From Apium graveolens (lineage: Eukaryota; Streptophyta; Magnoliopsida; Apiales; Apiaceae): 64,000 bases of DNA. The notes under the pieces are model-generated. The model saw nothing but the letters and a program-made list of their open reading frames with translations. It was not told where the DNA came from and made no database searches. The stretch spans positions 42,341,853 to 42,405,852 of the forward strand of contig NC_133657.1 in assembly GCF_009905375.1 (NCBI RefSeq). The letters run 5' to 3'. Positions 9,880-22,309 of the stretch are shown one piece after another. A program made the position numbers and the translations under genes. The stretch's first letter is position 1. Every line of letters starts with the position of its first letter.

Positions 9880-10640
9880 TGAGAAGCAAAAGCTATAACG
9901 CTAGAAGATATGATGAGAGTCTGTGCGATAGACATGAAAGAATTTGGAATGATCACTTAGCACGTATCGAGTTTTCTTACAACGATAGATGGTATGTCAA
10001 TATCGAGATGTCGCCTTATGAGATCCTTGAGGGAAGACAATATCGATCTCCCTAATGTTAGCATGAAGTTGTAGAGCGCAAGATGCTCGGACCCGCAGTA
10101 GTCTAAGGGACCAGGGATATAATAGATCTAATCAGAGGACGGCTGGTAGTAGCCCAAGATGGACATAAGAAGTATGTTGATTTGACACTAAAGGACAAAA
10201 AATAGGAAGTAGGGGACCTAGTGATGTTATAAGTATTCCCTTGGAAAGGATGGATGAGGTTCAAAAAGAAAGGAAAGCTAAGCCCATGAATTGTTGGACC
10301 CTTGGATATATTAAGACGTATTGGGAAGTTTGCATATGAGCTAGCCCTACCCCCGAACATTTAGTAAATTCATAACGTGTTACACGTATTAATGTTAAGG
10401 AAGTGTAATTCGGATGCCAGACAAATAGGGGCATATGAGCGCATAGACATGCAACCAAACGTAACCTATATGGAGCAACCGGGAAGGGTTATAGATCGAA
10501 AATGAACAAGTGCTTAGGAGAAGTGTTATCAAACTAGGCAGAGTTTTGTGGCAGAACCACAATGTGGGAAAATTGACTCGAGAGTTAAAAGGCACAATGC
10601 TAGAAAAGTACAACCATTTTATTTTCTATCTGATTCCGGG
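9880..10640 (+). pseudogene. integrase C-terminal remnant with chromodomain-side tail
   Basis: The visible wording fits Tekay-type integrase: RIEFSYNDRWYVNIEMSPYE (near 9965), then FPWKGWMRFKKKGKLSP and IVGPLDILRRIGKFAYELAL (near 10235-10350), then HNVLHVLMLRKC. Stops interrupt it at least four times. In chromoviruses the region after this carries a chromodomain that steers insertion; I cannot confirm one here. Confidence 0.7.
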
Positions 10641-10651
10641 ACGGAATCCTT

Positions 10652-10666
10652 TTAAGGAGGGGAGAC
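10652..10666 (+). other. polypurine tract of chromovirus-like element
   Basis: TTAAGGAGGGGAGAC directly before the LTR start TGTAATAACCCC. Confidence 0.75.
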
Positions 10667-13600
10667 TGTAATAACCCCAAAAATTTTGAACTTTTTGTAA
10701 CCCTTATAAATAGTGTTTTTGCTGATTTTGCTGAAAAAGAAAACTTTTCATGCCACACTTTATTGTTATTCTGAGATCTTATTTGGACTCTATATGGTAT
10801 ATAAGTGTATGCAAAGATTGTCAGAATCCCAATTCGAACACTTTGATTTTTCTCGAAAATCCACCAGATACCGAAAGAATTGAGTATAAGGTAACAGGAT
10901 AAAAATGATTTAAATTCAAGGATTATAAGAGAGGATCATAAAAGGAATATAATGTATTGAGAAAGGTTAAGGAAACCCAAGTAATAAGATCCCGGGTATG
11001 ATCCCTCAAACGAGAAACGAGAACGAAAGTTAAGCGAACCGTATAACAGATCAGCGGTCATTAGGCAAGCAATTAGGAGTTAATCAAGGAGGTTAGGGAT
11101 GATGATGTCATCAAACCAATAAGAAGAGGACAAGCATGGGAAGATGACATAAGAATGATGACCTAAGCATGACAAAAAGAAGTGTGTTGTTGGTTGATTG
11201 TGAACCACATAAAATTTACCATGGTAATAACCTAATTAACAAGAAAATCATCACACAAATACCTAGGCAACCAAACAAGAAGAATTTCTTCTCCCCCCTC
11301 ATTCTTGCTCTCGGCTTTTCCATGAAAAGCAAAGGAAAATTTTCAAAAATCAAGCTACATACCTTCAAAAATCAAGAGGTTTGTTTCTTTAGCTTCCATA
11401 ATTCATAACTTAGATGAGCCATAAGTTTAAGCTCCAGATTTCATGTTTAACATAGCTAATCAATTCATCAACGTTCTTGGTGAATAGTATTTTCAAGAAA
11501 CTAACTTTGTGTTTTCTTATATTTTCTTCAAGATCCAAGCTTAGTAGAGATAGTTAGTGGTTATTTAAGGATTCCTAAGTGATTCTCCACTCTCCAAGGA
11601 AGGTATAACCCCTCCAAACCCTAACTTTACTTTGAGTATTAGGTTTGGTTTTGTTTGTTATGGTTCATGAGAGGCATGGTTATTGTGTATTTAGAGATTG
11701 GTTGGTTTTGTGATATTTTTGGAATGGTAAATCTTGGTAATTAGTTAATGAACTTAAGTAAGCTTTTAGTTCATGATTGAGAAGTAGTATAAAGTGGAAA
11801 CCTTGAGATGTTGGGGCTGTTGTAGTAGTATATGGATGAAGTTTTGTTGTAACAATGATTGTGGGTTGATTGTGGATTGATTTGGACTTGTACAAATTTG
11901 GTAATCGCGTAAACATAGCCATCGTAATGCCCGATTTACCTTAGACTGCTTTTGTTCTTCACATCAGGACCCGTGAACTCACTGTTAGGTTTTGACCATT
12001 GCCATGAATAGATAGTTCATGTTACGAGCTTCATTTTGATATGTGGTTCGCTTGAATCCGATGTACGGTTTAGGAGAAACGACCGTTTTAAGTAACGGCG
12101 TTTCACAATTGAACCTTTACCCCTCGCCTTACTTTAAAATCTTGGTTAAGGATCTTAAATGAATAATTGGGTTATGAAACAATTATGTAAAGTGGGTTAG
12201 ACAGTTGGTAGGGTACTCGCGAAAGAATCTCCTTAAAACTCTTATTGGTTAATTTATTAAAAATGGTGGACCCGAGGGTACTCGAGCGACCTAAGTGAAT
12301 CGTTAAGCGCGAAAGCGAACGTTAGGGTCTAATTGGTTAAAGTATAGATTCATAAGCGACTTTGGTTTAATTCCAACTTATATGATGTTTATAGGTTACC
12401 AGACTCGTCCCAGGCCTTTTATCACCCCCAGTCGCTCAGGCCAGTTTTCTACCCGTTATACTGTTGTTGTGATGTAAATATATGTATATGCATTATCTTG
12501 TGATAAGTACATGATTGTTATTAGCAAATTTTGCGATATATTGGAGCATGCTGATATGGTATATATGCATGTCTGTTTCGTAATCTTGATATCTAATTGT
12601 TTATTCAATTGCTTATAAGTTGCATAATACCTATGCTAGAGATAAGCAGTAGTTGCGTATACCCTTAGTATAGGGGATCCAAAGGTGAACATTTTTCTAA
12701 ACCGGGAGTCGATGTTCCCGAGTATAATATATATATATTTATATTTATATATATATGAATAGTTTTCAAAACCATTAATCGAATAAGGTTTATTCGATAA
12801 CTTTATTTTCATTAATGAATATTAGTTTGAATATTCATTCGAGGACTTATGACTCCGTTTATTTTATTTAATGAATATTATTTTGAATATTCATTCGAGG
12901 ACTTATGACTCCGCTTATTTTATTAAATAATATTCTTTATTTTATTAAAGAATAATGTTTCGATAATCAAACTTATTTTTGATTATTTAAATAAAGATCG
13001 TATATCTTTGGTTATTTTTTATTTATTTCAAGTATAAGTTTTAAAACTTCTACTTCAATTATTTTTATAAGGATTATCCTTTTGGGAATATTATTTAAAT
13101 AATAATATTCAGATATTTTCTAATATATCGGAACTGATTTATTTCATTAAATATGCATTACTCCAAACATTCTTAAAAATGTTTTCGAGTCTTCAAAATG
13201 ATTTTTAAAAGTTAGAGCGGATCCCAAAACTCATTTTTATATTTAAGATCTTCCTTTCGAAGGGGATTTAATACTCGCTCAAAACCCGAGGGATCCGGCT
13301 CAGTGGTGTATTTTACATTCGCAATGAGGTTGCTGTTTTGAGAAAACATCTTGATTACTTGCCCATCGTTCGGGAAGTAAGTTCATCTATTTGAGTCGGC
13401 ATAAGCAACATGGGCTCATCGGGCGTCCATGAAAGTGTAAGTGGCTCAGTGGGAGTCCATCAAATGCGTAAGTGGCTGAGTGGCAGTCCAACATAAGGTC
13501 CTATTACGGCCAGGGTGATGACCAGTGGGGAATTCGTCCATCTACTAGTAGGTTACTTATTGGTATCATTGCCTGATCAGCAAGATATCAGGTTTATGCC

Positions 13601-14671
13601 AAGGTTTTCTCCTTTCCAAATTCATTGGACATTACAACTCTGTTTATAATTTTCATAACAGAGGTTTTCAAGGAGTGTATGAAATGTATATATATATGTG
13701 TGTGTGTATATATATCGGGACTTAATGAAGTATCTCGTAACTTCATTATTTATAACGATATTTCAAAGATTGAATCTATTCGAATCTGATCTTGTAATCT
13801 CATCTATGTGATGAACTTTTGAAACGGATTATACCTTGAACGGTGGTAGTTCAAGTAGTATTCAGAAAAGATATAAGTATATTGGAGTATCTCGTAACTT
13901 CACCTTTTCAACTTATATCTAGTAAATGATTATCTTATGCATGACAAAGATTTTCAGAACAAACGTTGAGACAAGGTTAAATATATGAGATCACCTTGCA
14001 ACGATATTTTTATACAGTTATAAACTGGAACTCTATGTATATTATGCATGGTAGAGGATTTCAAAGATTTTGAAAAGTATATATACTTATATACTGAATA
14101 TTTTGTGACTTGGTCGCGTTAAGATATCAAACTCGGTTCATTTCTTCTTGACCAAGACTTTCATGAGTACTATGAGAATGCTCATATATTATTAATTATT
14201 ATACATATTATTTCCGTGGGCTTGTTGCTCACCCTTGCTTTCTTCTTTCATCACACAACAACAGATAAACAAGATGAACATGATCAAGCTCCCAATTCGC
14301 GAGCGGATAGGAAACGTTCCGCAGTTTCTTGTAGGCGTTGATGCCGTTGTAGCTGAGGTAGGATCTACCAATAGGCTAGGCTTTCAACTTTTGATGTACC
14401 AGACTTATGTATATTTATGAATTGTAATAATGGCAAGGAATATATAAATTATTCAGAAACCCTTTTTAAGGTCAAATGGTTTATAATTATGGAATAAAAT
14501 GACTTGTGTTATTTTTGGTATTCATCTCTGAGACTATAACTTATGGTGTTTGTGTGTATATTGTGGGATCACAGTACGCAGTAGTTGGTTGACTGTTAAG
14601 ATTAAGTATTGATAAGGGAAATGGAACTCGTGACAACCCGAATCCCCGACCCCGTATTTGGGGGTGTTACA
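10667..14671 (+). mobile_element. 3' LTR of chromovirus-like element (4005 bp)
   Basis: Starts TGTAATAACCCC and ends GGGGGTGTTACA, an imperfect terminal inverted repeat with TG...CA ends. The reverse complement of its last bases recurs at 63474-63557, confirming the right end independently. Contains AT-rich stretches and a duplicated segment (GAATATTCATTCGAGGACTTATGACTCCG) near 12826 and 12884. No coding capacity seen. Confidence 0.82.
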
Positions 14672-16030
14672 TTAGATCCAAAGGTATCGTACAAGGGGGG
14701 GTTGAATACGATACCACCAATTAATTCTGATTCAAAACAAGTTCTTAGTTTATGCTGGAAAGTAAAAACACAACATAATTCAAGGAATATATTTTGATTG
14801 ATATAAACCTTAATGTTGCTACAATCTTATCAATTGATTAGCTTCTACAGAAATTTCAACAGCATAACAGTACAGTTACGAAGCAATTAATATGAACTTG
14901 AATGCTCCGTAATGCTCTCCATAAAAGCTTCTCAGTTTGCTGGTTGAGAATTCTATTCTGAATGAATGCTAAGATTTCTATTTTATTGTAGACTTAAAAC
15001 CAAATTGAATACGTGGCTTCTTCTGGTCCAAGCATTCTAATTTGCTGCACTTCAAAATAACCCAAGTCCCTAGTAGTCAAATTTGCATTCCTTCTTAGTA
15101 GTCGAATTTGACCTTGATGAAATTCGACTAGTAAAATATAGAAGTCGATTGGAACTTTGTCTTGATGTCTACTAGTCGAATTGCACTCCAAGTGAGTTGA
15201 TTGTCTTAGCTTCTTGTTGGAATCACTACTAATCAACTAGATACATTACAAAATCGACTAGTGGACTTGGTCAACATTCTAGAAGTCGATTTATGATAAG
15301 AGAAAAGTTGTTTGCCTTGATTTCGCATTAAGTAGCTACTAGTCAATTCTTGCAATGCCAAAATCGACTAGTAGAATGAGGTAGTCGATTTTTACACTTC
15401 CATGCCTTAGAAACTTTTCTACAATGCACTCCATTCGACTACTAACTCCTTAGAATCGACTAGTAGATTTTCTTGAATTCCATAAGTCGAATTCTACTCC
15501 TAGAGTGCTCTTTACTTAGCCAAATCTTTATACATGCTATTTGCTTGACCAATAACTCCTGGAATGTTGACTTGAATCCCTTTTGAACTTGATCTTGATA
15601 TCACTTAACACTTCTTTTGTAGACTTGAATGATCAATCCTGGAATGCTGACGCTTAGTACACTGGTCTGGTTCACAAACGACTAGCCCTGAATTGAATAT
15701 CCTTATCCTTTCTGATTGTTTCTTGTTAATGAACTCTGACTTGAGTTCTATAGATTGTTTTCTACTGGAATTACTTGATTTCTATACTTGAATCTTCAAC
15801 TGTATTAAAATAACAAGTCCTCTGATTGTTTATTCTTCACAGAGACCTGATCACTGAATGATCTTCTTTCTATGACTTCAAATACACTTGCACTTGTAAT
15901 ACTGTGTTCTGATTCTTGTATGTGTCTGATCATTCTTCTTCTGGATTCCTTGTGTAGACGTAGTATTATTAATCTGTCATGTTCTAGTGTTGTTATTGTT
16001 TTGAGTTATCACATAACTGTTCATACATCT
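14672..16030 (-). mobile_element. SIRE-like copia LTR, left end cut by the chromovirus LTR
   Basis: TTAGATCC...GGGGGGGTTGAAT at the left resembles the LTR end at 55144 (TGTTAGGTCC...GGGGGGGTTGAAT), so this is a related but distinct copia LTR in minus orientation. The first TG is missing, as expected if the chromovirus element inserted there. The right end is uncertain; TCTACA near 16033 is a candidate. Whether it is a solo LTR cannot be decided. Confidence 0.55.
15050..15500. repeat. TCGACTAGTAG motif array inside copia LTR
   Basis: About 14 copies of AATCGACTAGTAG / ACTAGTCGAATT in both orientations over 450 bp, spaced irregularly by 15-50 bp (e.g. 15126, 15173, 15253, 15362, 15437, 15457). 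The core ACTAGT is itself a palindrome. Confidence 0.75.
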
Positions 16031-16054
16031 ACACAGTCTCACTAACAACCTGTA

Positions 16055-16066
16055 GCTCTGATACCA
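16055..16066 (-). other. primer binding site, initiator tRNA-Met type
   Basis: Minus strand reads TGGTATCAGAGC, four bases after the LTR end at 16071. It shows that the LTR at 16071-19500 is a 5' LTR of a minus-strand element whose body lay to the left. Confidence 0.8.
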
Positions 16067-16070
16067 AACC

Positions 16071-19000
16071 TGTGGTACCCACCAAACCCGGATCAGAAGT
16101 TTGGGGTCCACACATACACATCTTATTTATAACCTGCTTATAACAATAATAAAGATAATAATAATAATATACAGTGACCCTACTTACCAACTACCACGGA
16201 CCGCAACAGGTTAAAGTATGCACACAAACCACACACACACTTATATTACAATCGTCCAAATCCAAACTATTCAAACTCAGAACTGAGTATTAAACATTAT
16301 TACAAACTTTTACAAACTTAAGTTGTCTCAAAAGATGCCTACTAGCTTAACTCGATCAACCTGAACCCCTAGCTCTCGCGCTGGACTGGGATCCTTGCTA
16401 CCAACTGGTTCCTTCTTAACTGGAAAAGAACATAAACAACATCGCACAAATGAGCTAACTAGCTCAGCATGTCACAATGACAAAACTGAGAATAATGATC
16501 ATCAAGTGAAAAGGGTTATGATATCAAGTGAACAATGAATTATGATTTAGAATTGGATATTATATTTTCATTTTAAAAGCCAAGGTTAGGCTGCTGATCA
16601 GTCACGCACTAACCCCGAGCAAAGCACACAGCACTGCTCTAACTACTGGATCCAAGGCACACATTGGCCTAACTTCACCATTTATATGGTCTGACCACGA
16701 ATCTGGTCCACAATTTTATAAAACAATCCAATTATAACATAATAATAGAATAAACAATATAAAGCAATAAACGGGATCATAAACAATATTGGATGTTCGA
16801 TAATGAAATGGTTTCAATCTTCACAAAGGATCAATATGGCAATTTCAAAGCTTGGATGTTAGGTAATGAAAGAATTGGATAACAAAGGAATCAATGTTTC
16901 AGGGTTACCAGGAATTGGTCTTTCAAATCATAAGGTACAATGGTTTGAGTATGTATGTAATTCAATTTAGTGTGGTGGGGTAGTATCGTATATTTATGGT
17001 TCGTATCTGGGTGTACAACAATCAATGGTTTAGAAAGAATAAGGTTTATGGCTCAAGATCATTAACTGGAATCAGGGTTTAGGGTTCAGTGCTTCAAAGC
17101 ACTTGCAATATAAAACAGGACTATCAATCAACTACAATATATCTCAAGAAAGTTTAGAACACTTACCTGGTACTAGCTTGCTTCACTGCACTAACTTCCA
17201 ATTACAACCGTCTACTCCTCGACTATCTGTTTTTCTTTCCTATGCTTTGCCTCTTCTGCTCAAATATAATAAGCATCTATCAATATTCAACTCATACGAC
17301 TCATACGATTCTATTCGACATACACTTCTATCTACCCTTCATTTTACCCAAATCCGATTAACGGATCGAAAGTTATGTTAATAACAAGTAAACATCGAAC
17401 ATATAGACCGACAGTCAACCACCGAGTCACATATAGCACATAACACGTCAAACAGTCAATGATATATCATTTATAAAGAAGTCTCTGGTCATAAACAGGC
17501 TTTCGGGTATTTAAAATAATTTTTAAAACATTTTTCGGAATTAAAACGGGTCGTTGGATCAATTTCAGAGTAATAAACAGGGTTCGGTTGGCCAAATCTG
17601 GTTCAAAACAATTTTATAATAATTATCGAGCCTTGAAAACAATTTAAAATAATATTTTAAAGCTCGGAACTATTTTTCGGAATTTTTAAATCATTTTTAA
17701 ATACTTAAATCTAATTAAATAATTAATTAAAATCAATTAGTAATTAATTAAATCAATTAATCAATTAATTTTTGAATTAATTGACCAATTAATCAATTAA
17801 ATATTAACTGAAATTAATTAACTAATTAATTCAGATTTATTTTTGAATTAAAAATAATTTTTGGAATTAAAATAAAAAATTTTGGAATTTTCAGAAATTA
17901 AAAATGAATTTTTATAATTTAAATAAATAGAAAATATGATTTTTAAACATTTTTAAAACAAGAATCCTATTTTTGCAATTTTCCAGAAACTTCAGGGACT
18001 AAACTGTATCGTCCCCAAAAGTTTAGGTACCAAACTGCAAATTTTACAGGGCTCGCCGGAAAACGATCGGGGTTCGCCGGAGATAGCGTTCCTGAAATCG
18101 TCACACCTTCAGGAGCTCCAGATATCATCTACAATTCATGAGAAACACATCCCAATAATCATTTTGTCCTAATAACCCCAGACCTGGCCGGAAAATGGCC
18201 AAGAACTTCACCGGTTTCCGGTGACCCGACGAAAACTTCAAAACACAACTCCCTTCGATTCAGACATCCTCTGTTAACGAGCTATATACCAATCGATTGC
18301 AAATTTTATAAGGAACACAACCCACTATAATACAACAGCTAATAACCCCTAGATCAAAAAGCCCTAAATTTCAATTAAAAACATTCATACGGGTTATAAA
18401 CCCTAGTTTCAAAATTCGAAGATTAAACTCAATTTTGAACATGTTATTGAACTCCAAATCAGTCATATGACATATGAAAATCATCAGGAAAACAAGCTCT
18501 ACAACATGCAAGCATCAGATCATCCAGAAAATCATCCAAACAAAAATTCATATTTTTAATCAAAATAATTCGAAAATAAATAAATTTCCAGAAAATAAAC
18601 CTTTGATTCTGCAGTGATATGGAACACAGATTCTGATAGTATACCTCAAGACCTTCGTTTTGAGTACTCAAGCTTTCCAAACGGATTTCGGTAACACCTC
18701 CGATGGTTGGTTTGATTTTCGAAAATGTTTATGAATATATAAATTTTCTCTTGAAAATTATGTAATTACTGTCTGCAAATGATTTTCGGTACGAAATAAA
18801 ATACGGTAAAGGCTATTTATAATTACGGAAAATTAGTATCCCGTTGGATCATTCCGGATATAAAATGGTACGTTTATTTATAAATATTGATCCAAACGGT
18901 ACCGGTTTTCGGGATAATTATCCAAACCAGTACAATTTGTACCCGGTCTTGGTCTCAGCGCCTGGTTACACGTATTACGAGGTGATAATTGTGATAGTTT

Positions 19001-19500
19001 AATAAAAATATCCCGTTTATCGAAAATACGAGTTTTATTGATTTACCGAAACGAATAATGTATCGAAAATATTGCGCCGGGACCCGCACAGGACAAACCG
19101 TACTCCGGATCGAAAAAGTCGAAACATGAAAAATGCTTGGAATATTGCAATTAGGTTAGGAAGGAATTCTCGGAAGAATTTCGGGTTATAAAAACGTAAA
19201 AGCGGATGACGTCGGTTGGTTCCCGATTGTAGAAAATAGTTTTTAAATACTCGGAAAAAGATTTTATAAAATCCATATATTTCCTATAAAATCATAAATC
19301 AACATAAAAATAAATAGGAAGATATGACAATTATTTACATTTTATTTTGGACATATAAATATTAAAATACTCAATTAATATTATTTTTAAACATCCAAAC
19401 ACATTTAACACTTAACAAATAATTTACAGAATAGATACTGAACATACATAATAATTATTTATCAGCAAAAATAATTATACGATATATCCCGAATATTACA
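16071..19500 (-). mobile_element. 5' LTR (3430 bp) of a minus-strand Ty3/gypsy-like element
   Basis: In its own sense it starts TGTAATATTCGGGATATATCG and ends GGTACCACA, next to the tRNA-Met primer site. The same LTR family is the solo LTR at 32363-34432 and the fragment from 63558. Compared with the solo LTR, this copy has an extra segment of about 1.34 kb (about 17258-18602). No flanking duplication matches because the body and 3' LTR are missing. Long LTR and tRNA-Met primer suggest a chromovirus; this is inference. Confidence 0.78.
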
Positions 19501-20490
19501 ATAATGGTTTAAGCACAAGTTATCTATCCTGATTACATAGGGCAAGTAAGATAATTAAAATTACCTACGAATCATGCATAACAATGACATGAACCAATGC
19601 TAGCATGGCAAGTTCTAAACCCTTAAATTCACTTTCGCTTCATTAAGAATTAGCACGCTATCTTATAAGTTTGCGATGCTCATAAGACGAATAAGCACAA
19701 CCAATACTAGGATATCAAACAATCACCACATACTCAGGCATACGAATAATTTAACTAAAGAAATCCATAAGTAAATCCGTTAGAACCCCACGATAACGAT
19801 TAGCCCATAATCGGACTCATCATCAACGTGGGTTCCGATGAAAACAAGATATAGCAAACGTAGCCTTTATACGAATAAATAAAACCCAGTACAAACGAGA
19901 GTATAGGTTCAGCAAAACAAGAAACAAGCATCCAAATTACAACTTAAACAAAGATTCACAAGAATAAAATAGATCGTCTTCGCCTTTGTTGAATTGTGCC
20001 AAGAGGTCTCTTGCCTTCTTCTCCTTGCACTCAGGTCCGTCTTTCACTTCTTCTTATTAAAAATGACCTAATACATGTTTATATAGCAGTCCATGCATCC
20101 CAAGAGTCCAGCAAATCAAATTAGAATAAAATCAGGATTTTATTATCCCGACACGGCGAGGCCACGCGCTTCAACAGCGCAGACGCGCCGGCTCCCTGCT
20201 TTATGGCGCGGCCGTGCGCTATCACAGCGCGGGCGCGCCGGCCTTCTGCCAGAAAATATAATTTCTTCTCCTTATTGCTTGTAGCTTTGAGCCAATTCTT
20301 CAAGCCTTTACTTGCACACATCCTAGACACCATATTAGCATTAAAACCATGCTAATTCACCTGATTCACGAAGTAAAGCCTGAAATGCAAAAACACTTGA
20401 AAACACGTTAAAACATAAATAACTTGAGAACAAATACACCAATTCAAAGCTTATTAGAGCATAAATAAGTGTCATAAATGCCACTTAACA
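19501..20490 (-). mobile_element. Athila-like LTR, left copy (truncated, 990 bp)
   Basis: Matches 39529-40517 of the middle LTR. In its own sense it starts TGTTAAGTGGCATTTATGAC at 20490; the last ~450 bp are cut off by the LTR ending at 19500. TATA box TATATAAA at 20085-20078. It contains a CpG-rich module at 20148-20250. It is the 3' LTR of the left body. Confidence 0.85.
20148..20250. repeat. CpG-rich GCGCGGGCGCGCC modules (left LTR)
   Basis: CAGCGCRGRCGCGCCGG-type units alternate with ATGGCGCGGCC units in otherwise AT-rich DNA. The same modules stand at 40175-40270 and 61105-61215 in the other LTR copies. Confidence 0.75.
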
Positions 20491-20502
20491 CACCCCAAAC
20501 TT
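20491..20502 (-). other. polypurine tract of left Athila-like body
   Basis: Minus strand AAGTTTGGGGTG directly before the LTR start TGTTAAGTGG. Confidence 0.8.
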
Positions 20503-21689
20503 GAATCGATGCTTGTCCTCAAGCATAAACAGACTCAAAGAACAAGAAATAAAAATGCATGAATGCAACTAATATTAATGCAACGATCCCAATAGAATAA
20601 CTCAACCAACCAACAAGCAACATATTAACAAATGTAGATATTCGCATGAAGATCAATCTAATCATACAAATCAACTTACAAACTAGAGACGTGTGTGTGT
20701 GAAGATGCTTACAGATATACTATCACAACTAGATGAATAATCATGACTCACTACTCATCAAGGAAATCTCAAGGTTATAAATAAAATAAAAAGTTAGACT
20801 CAAAATAACATATAACACTTCAATTCTTATATTGGAGTTTATACGGATTCATGCTTTTATTCACAACAAAACAACACATATATGCTTATTTGACCGTACA
20901 ATGAGTGAGGTCCACAAAAGACTTATACAATAGTACCCATGTAGCGAGCATTATGTTAGCGGATCCCAGACTATATAAACCTTAGGTCACTAGGCACAAA
21001 GTCCCCTAAGAACTTAATAACTCTAGCACTAAAGAGCCCACTCGTGATCAATTATACATAACACTTATTTTTTTTTCTTTTTTCTTTTTTCACTTTTTTT
21101 TTCTTTTCTCTTTTTTTATCAATTTCTGAATGAGTGTGTTTCGCTCCATCTCATCCAACCCTAGACTACTCATATAAATATGAGCCGGCTACTAGCCATT
21201 TGACACCTAGCCACACAACTAGCAATGAAATCCAAATTCTCTAATTTTTAAATATCCATGTCTTTTATTATTAAGAGAATATCCTAAATTCTAAATATAA
21301 ACAAGCGATTAACCTCAACAAACAAACAAACCATGATCATGATCTAGCACTTTAGCAACCTATAAGACTTAGTGAAATACAAGTGTCTCCAGCATGCATA
21401 TCAACTAATACGACTTAACATCACTAAATATGACATAAGTACACTAGCATCAATATCTACGGGATCATGTTATAATGCAAATGCATGAAATTACATGAAC
21501 AAACTAACATAAAAACTACCAAAAATTTAAAAAAACTACATGGCAAAATATGCAAACTATATGAACTAAACTATATGAATATGCAAAACTATATGAGACT
21601 CACACAAACTATCCCTTCAACTACTACCCCCAACCTTAAAATATGCACTGTCCTCAGTGAAGGTAATAGTAAGGAATCAGGCATACCTA
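20503..21689 (-). other. 3' untranslated region of left Athila-like body
   Basis: No ORF of note. It contains a pyrimidine-rich run (21067-21118, T/C only) and matches 40530-41735 of the right body closely. It lies between the ORF2 stop and the polypurine tract. Confidence 0.7.
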
Positions 21690-22304
21690 CTATGAATCTG
21701 AATCATTACCCTCAAGGGGTGGAGTGTTAGTAGTGTCTGAAGGCGGATACACGGAGCCCTCACCAAATTCTGGCCACTGAATGTCAACTCCGGTGGCTCT
21801 AAATGCGGTCCCAAGTGCCTTGGTGAGATCCTCTGTAACAAGACTACGAATGTCGTGCATCACATCCATCCTCCTAGCAAAACACCTATACTGTGTCGAA
21901 CTTAAACCATCTCCCATCTATGCTCCTTCTTCCTCCTGCTGCTGCTGCTGCGATGGTCCTCCTTCATCTCCTGGCTGAGGTCTCCATGCAGTCCTGCTCG
22001 CTTGACTAGTAGTTGGTCTCCCACTAGGCAAGTGGTCAAAAGAATAACCAAGCCCCCTCAGATCGGGCTTGCCTCCATCCCATTCCTGCATCGTAGGCAA
22101 AGTCGTGCTATCGATTGGAGCACTCATAATCTGCAACTACTCATGTGCGGGCCAATGCACACTACCTTCCACACAAAGCTTCATCACCACTGACGCATAC
22201 GGAATAGACCCCGTAGTGCTTCCTATTAAGAACTTCAGAATCCTATGGTATATCATGATTCCAAAATCAATATAATCACCCTAGAATGCCTCATAAAAGA
22301 CGTG
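21690..22304 (-). pseudogene. Athila-like ORF2, C-terminal part (left body)
   Basis: Continues the gene that starts at 30933; the copia element at 22310-30338 splits it. Recognisable pieces are LRGLGYSFDHLPSGRP, a glutamine-rich stretch, and DIQWPEFGEGSVYPP. It matches 41736-42310 of the right body. A stop at 21918-21920 interrupts it, and the insertion alone inactivates it. The family is annotated in plants as 'putative plant transposon protein'; its role in the Athila life cycle is not known, and it is sometimes called envelope-like by position. I see no signal peptide or membrane segment here. Confidence 0.75.
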
Positions 22305-22309
22305 CACGC
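22305..22309. other. target-site duplication CACGC, left copy
   Basis: CACGC here and at 30339-30343 flank the copia element; the uninterrupted sequence in the right body (GTGCACGCTC near 42350) has it once. Confidence 0.8.

Larger units (their letters stand above)
6631..14671 (+). mobile_element. decayed chromovirus-like Ty3/gypsy element (Tekay/Del type), 5' LTR missing
   Basis: A gag remnant, integrase remnants, a polypurine tract and a 4.0 kb LTR follow in the expected order on the plus strand. The very long LTR, the TGTAATAACCCC start and the wording of the integrase C-terminus fit Tekay/Del chromoviruses; the lineage is an inference. No frame stays open for long, so this is one of the most decayed elements in the window. 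Confidence 0.7.

Noticed and set aside
17103..17381. 92-codon ORF inside the long LTR
   Set aside because: Not found in the corresponding part of the solo LTR and without recognisable features; chance frame.
16071..19500. Solo LTR interpretation
   Set aside because: A tRNA-Met primer site directly follows its inner end, and the bases on the two sides do not match as a duplication, so it is a 5' LTR whose body was lost.
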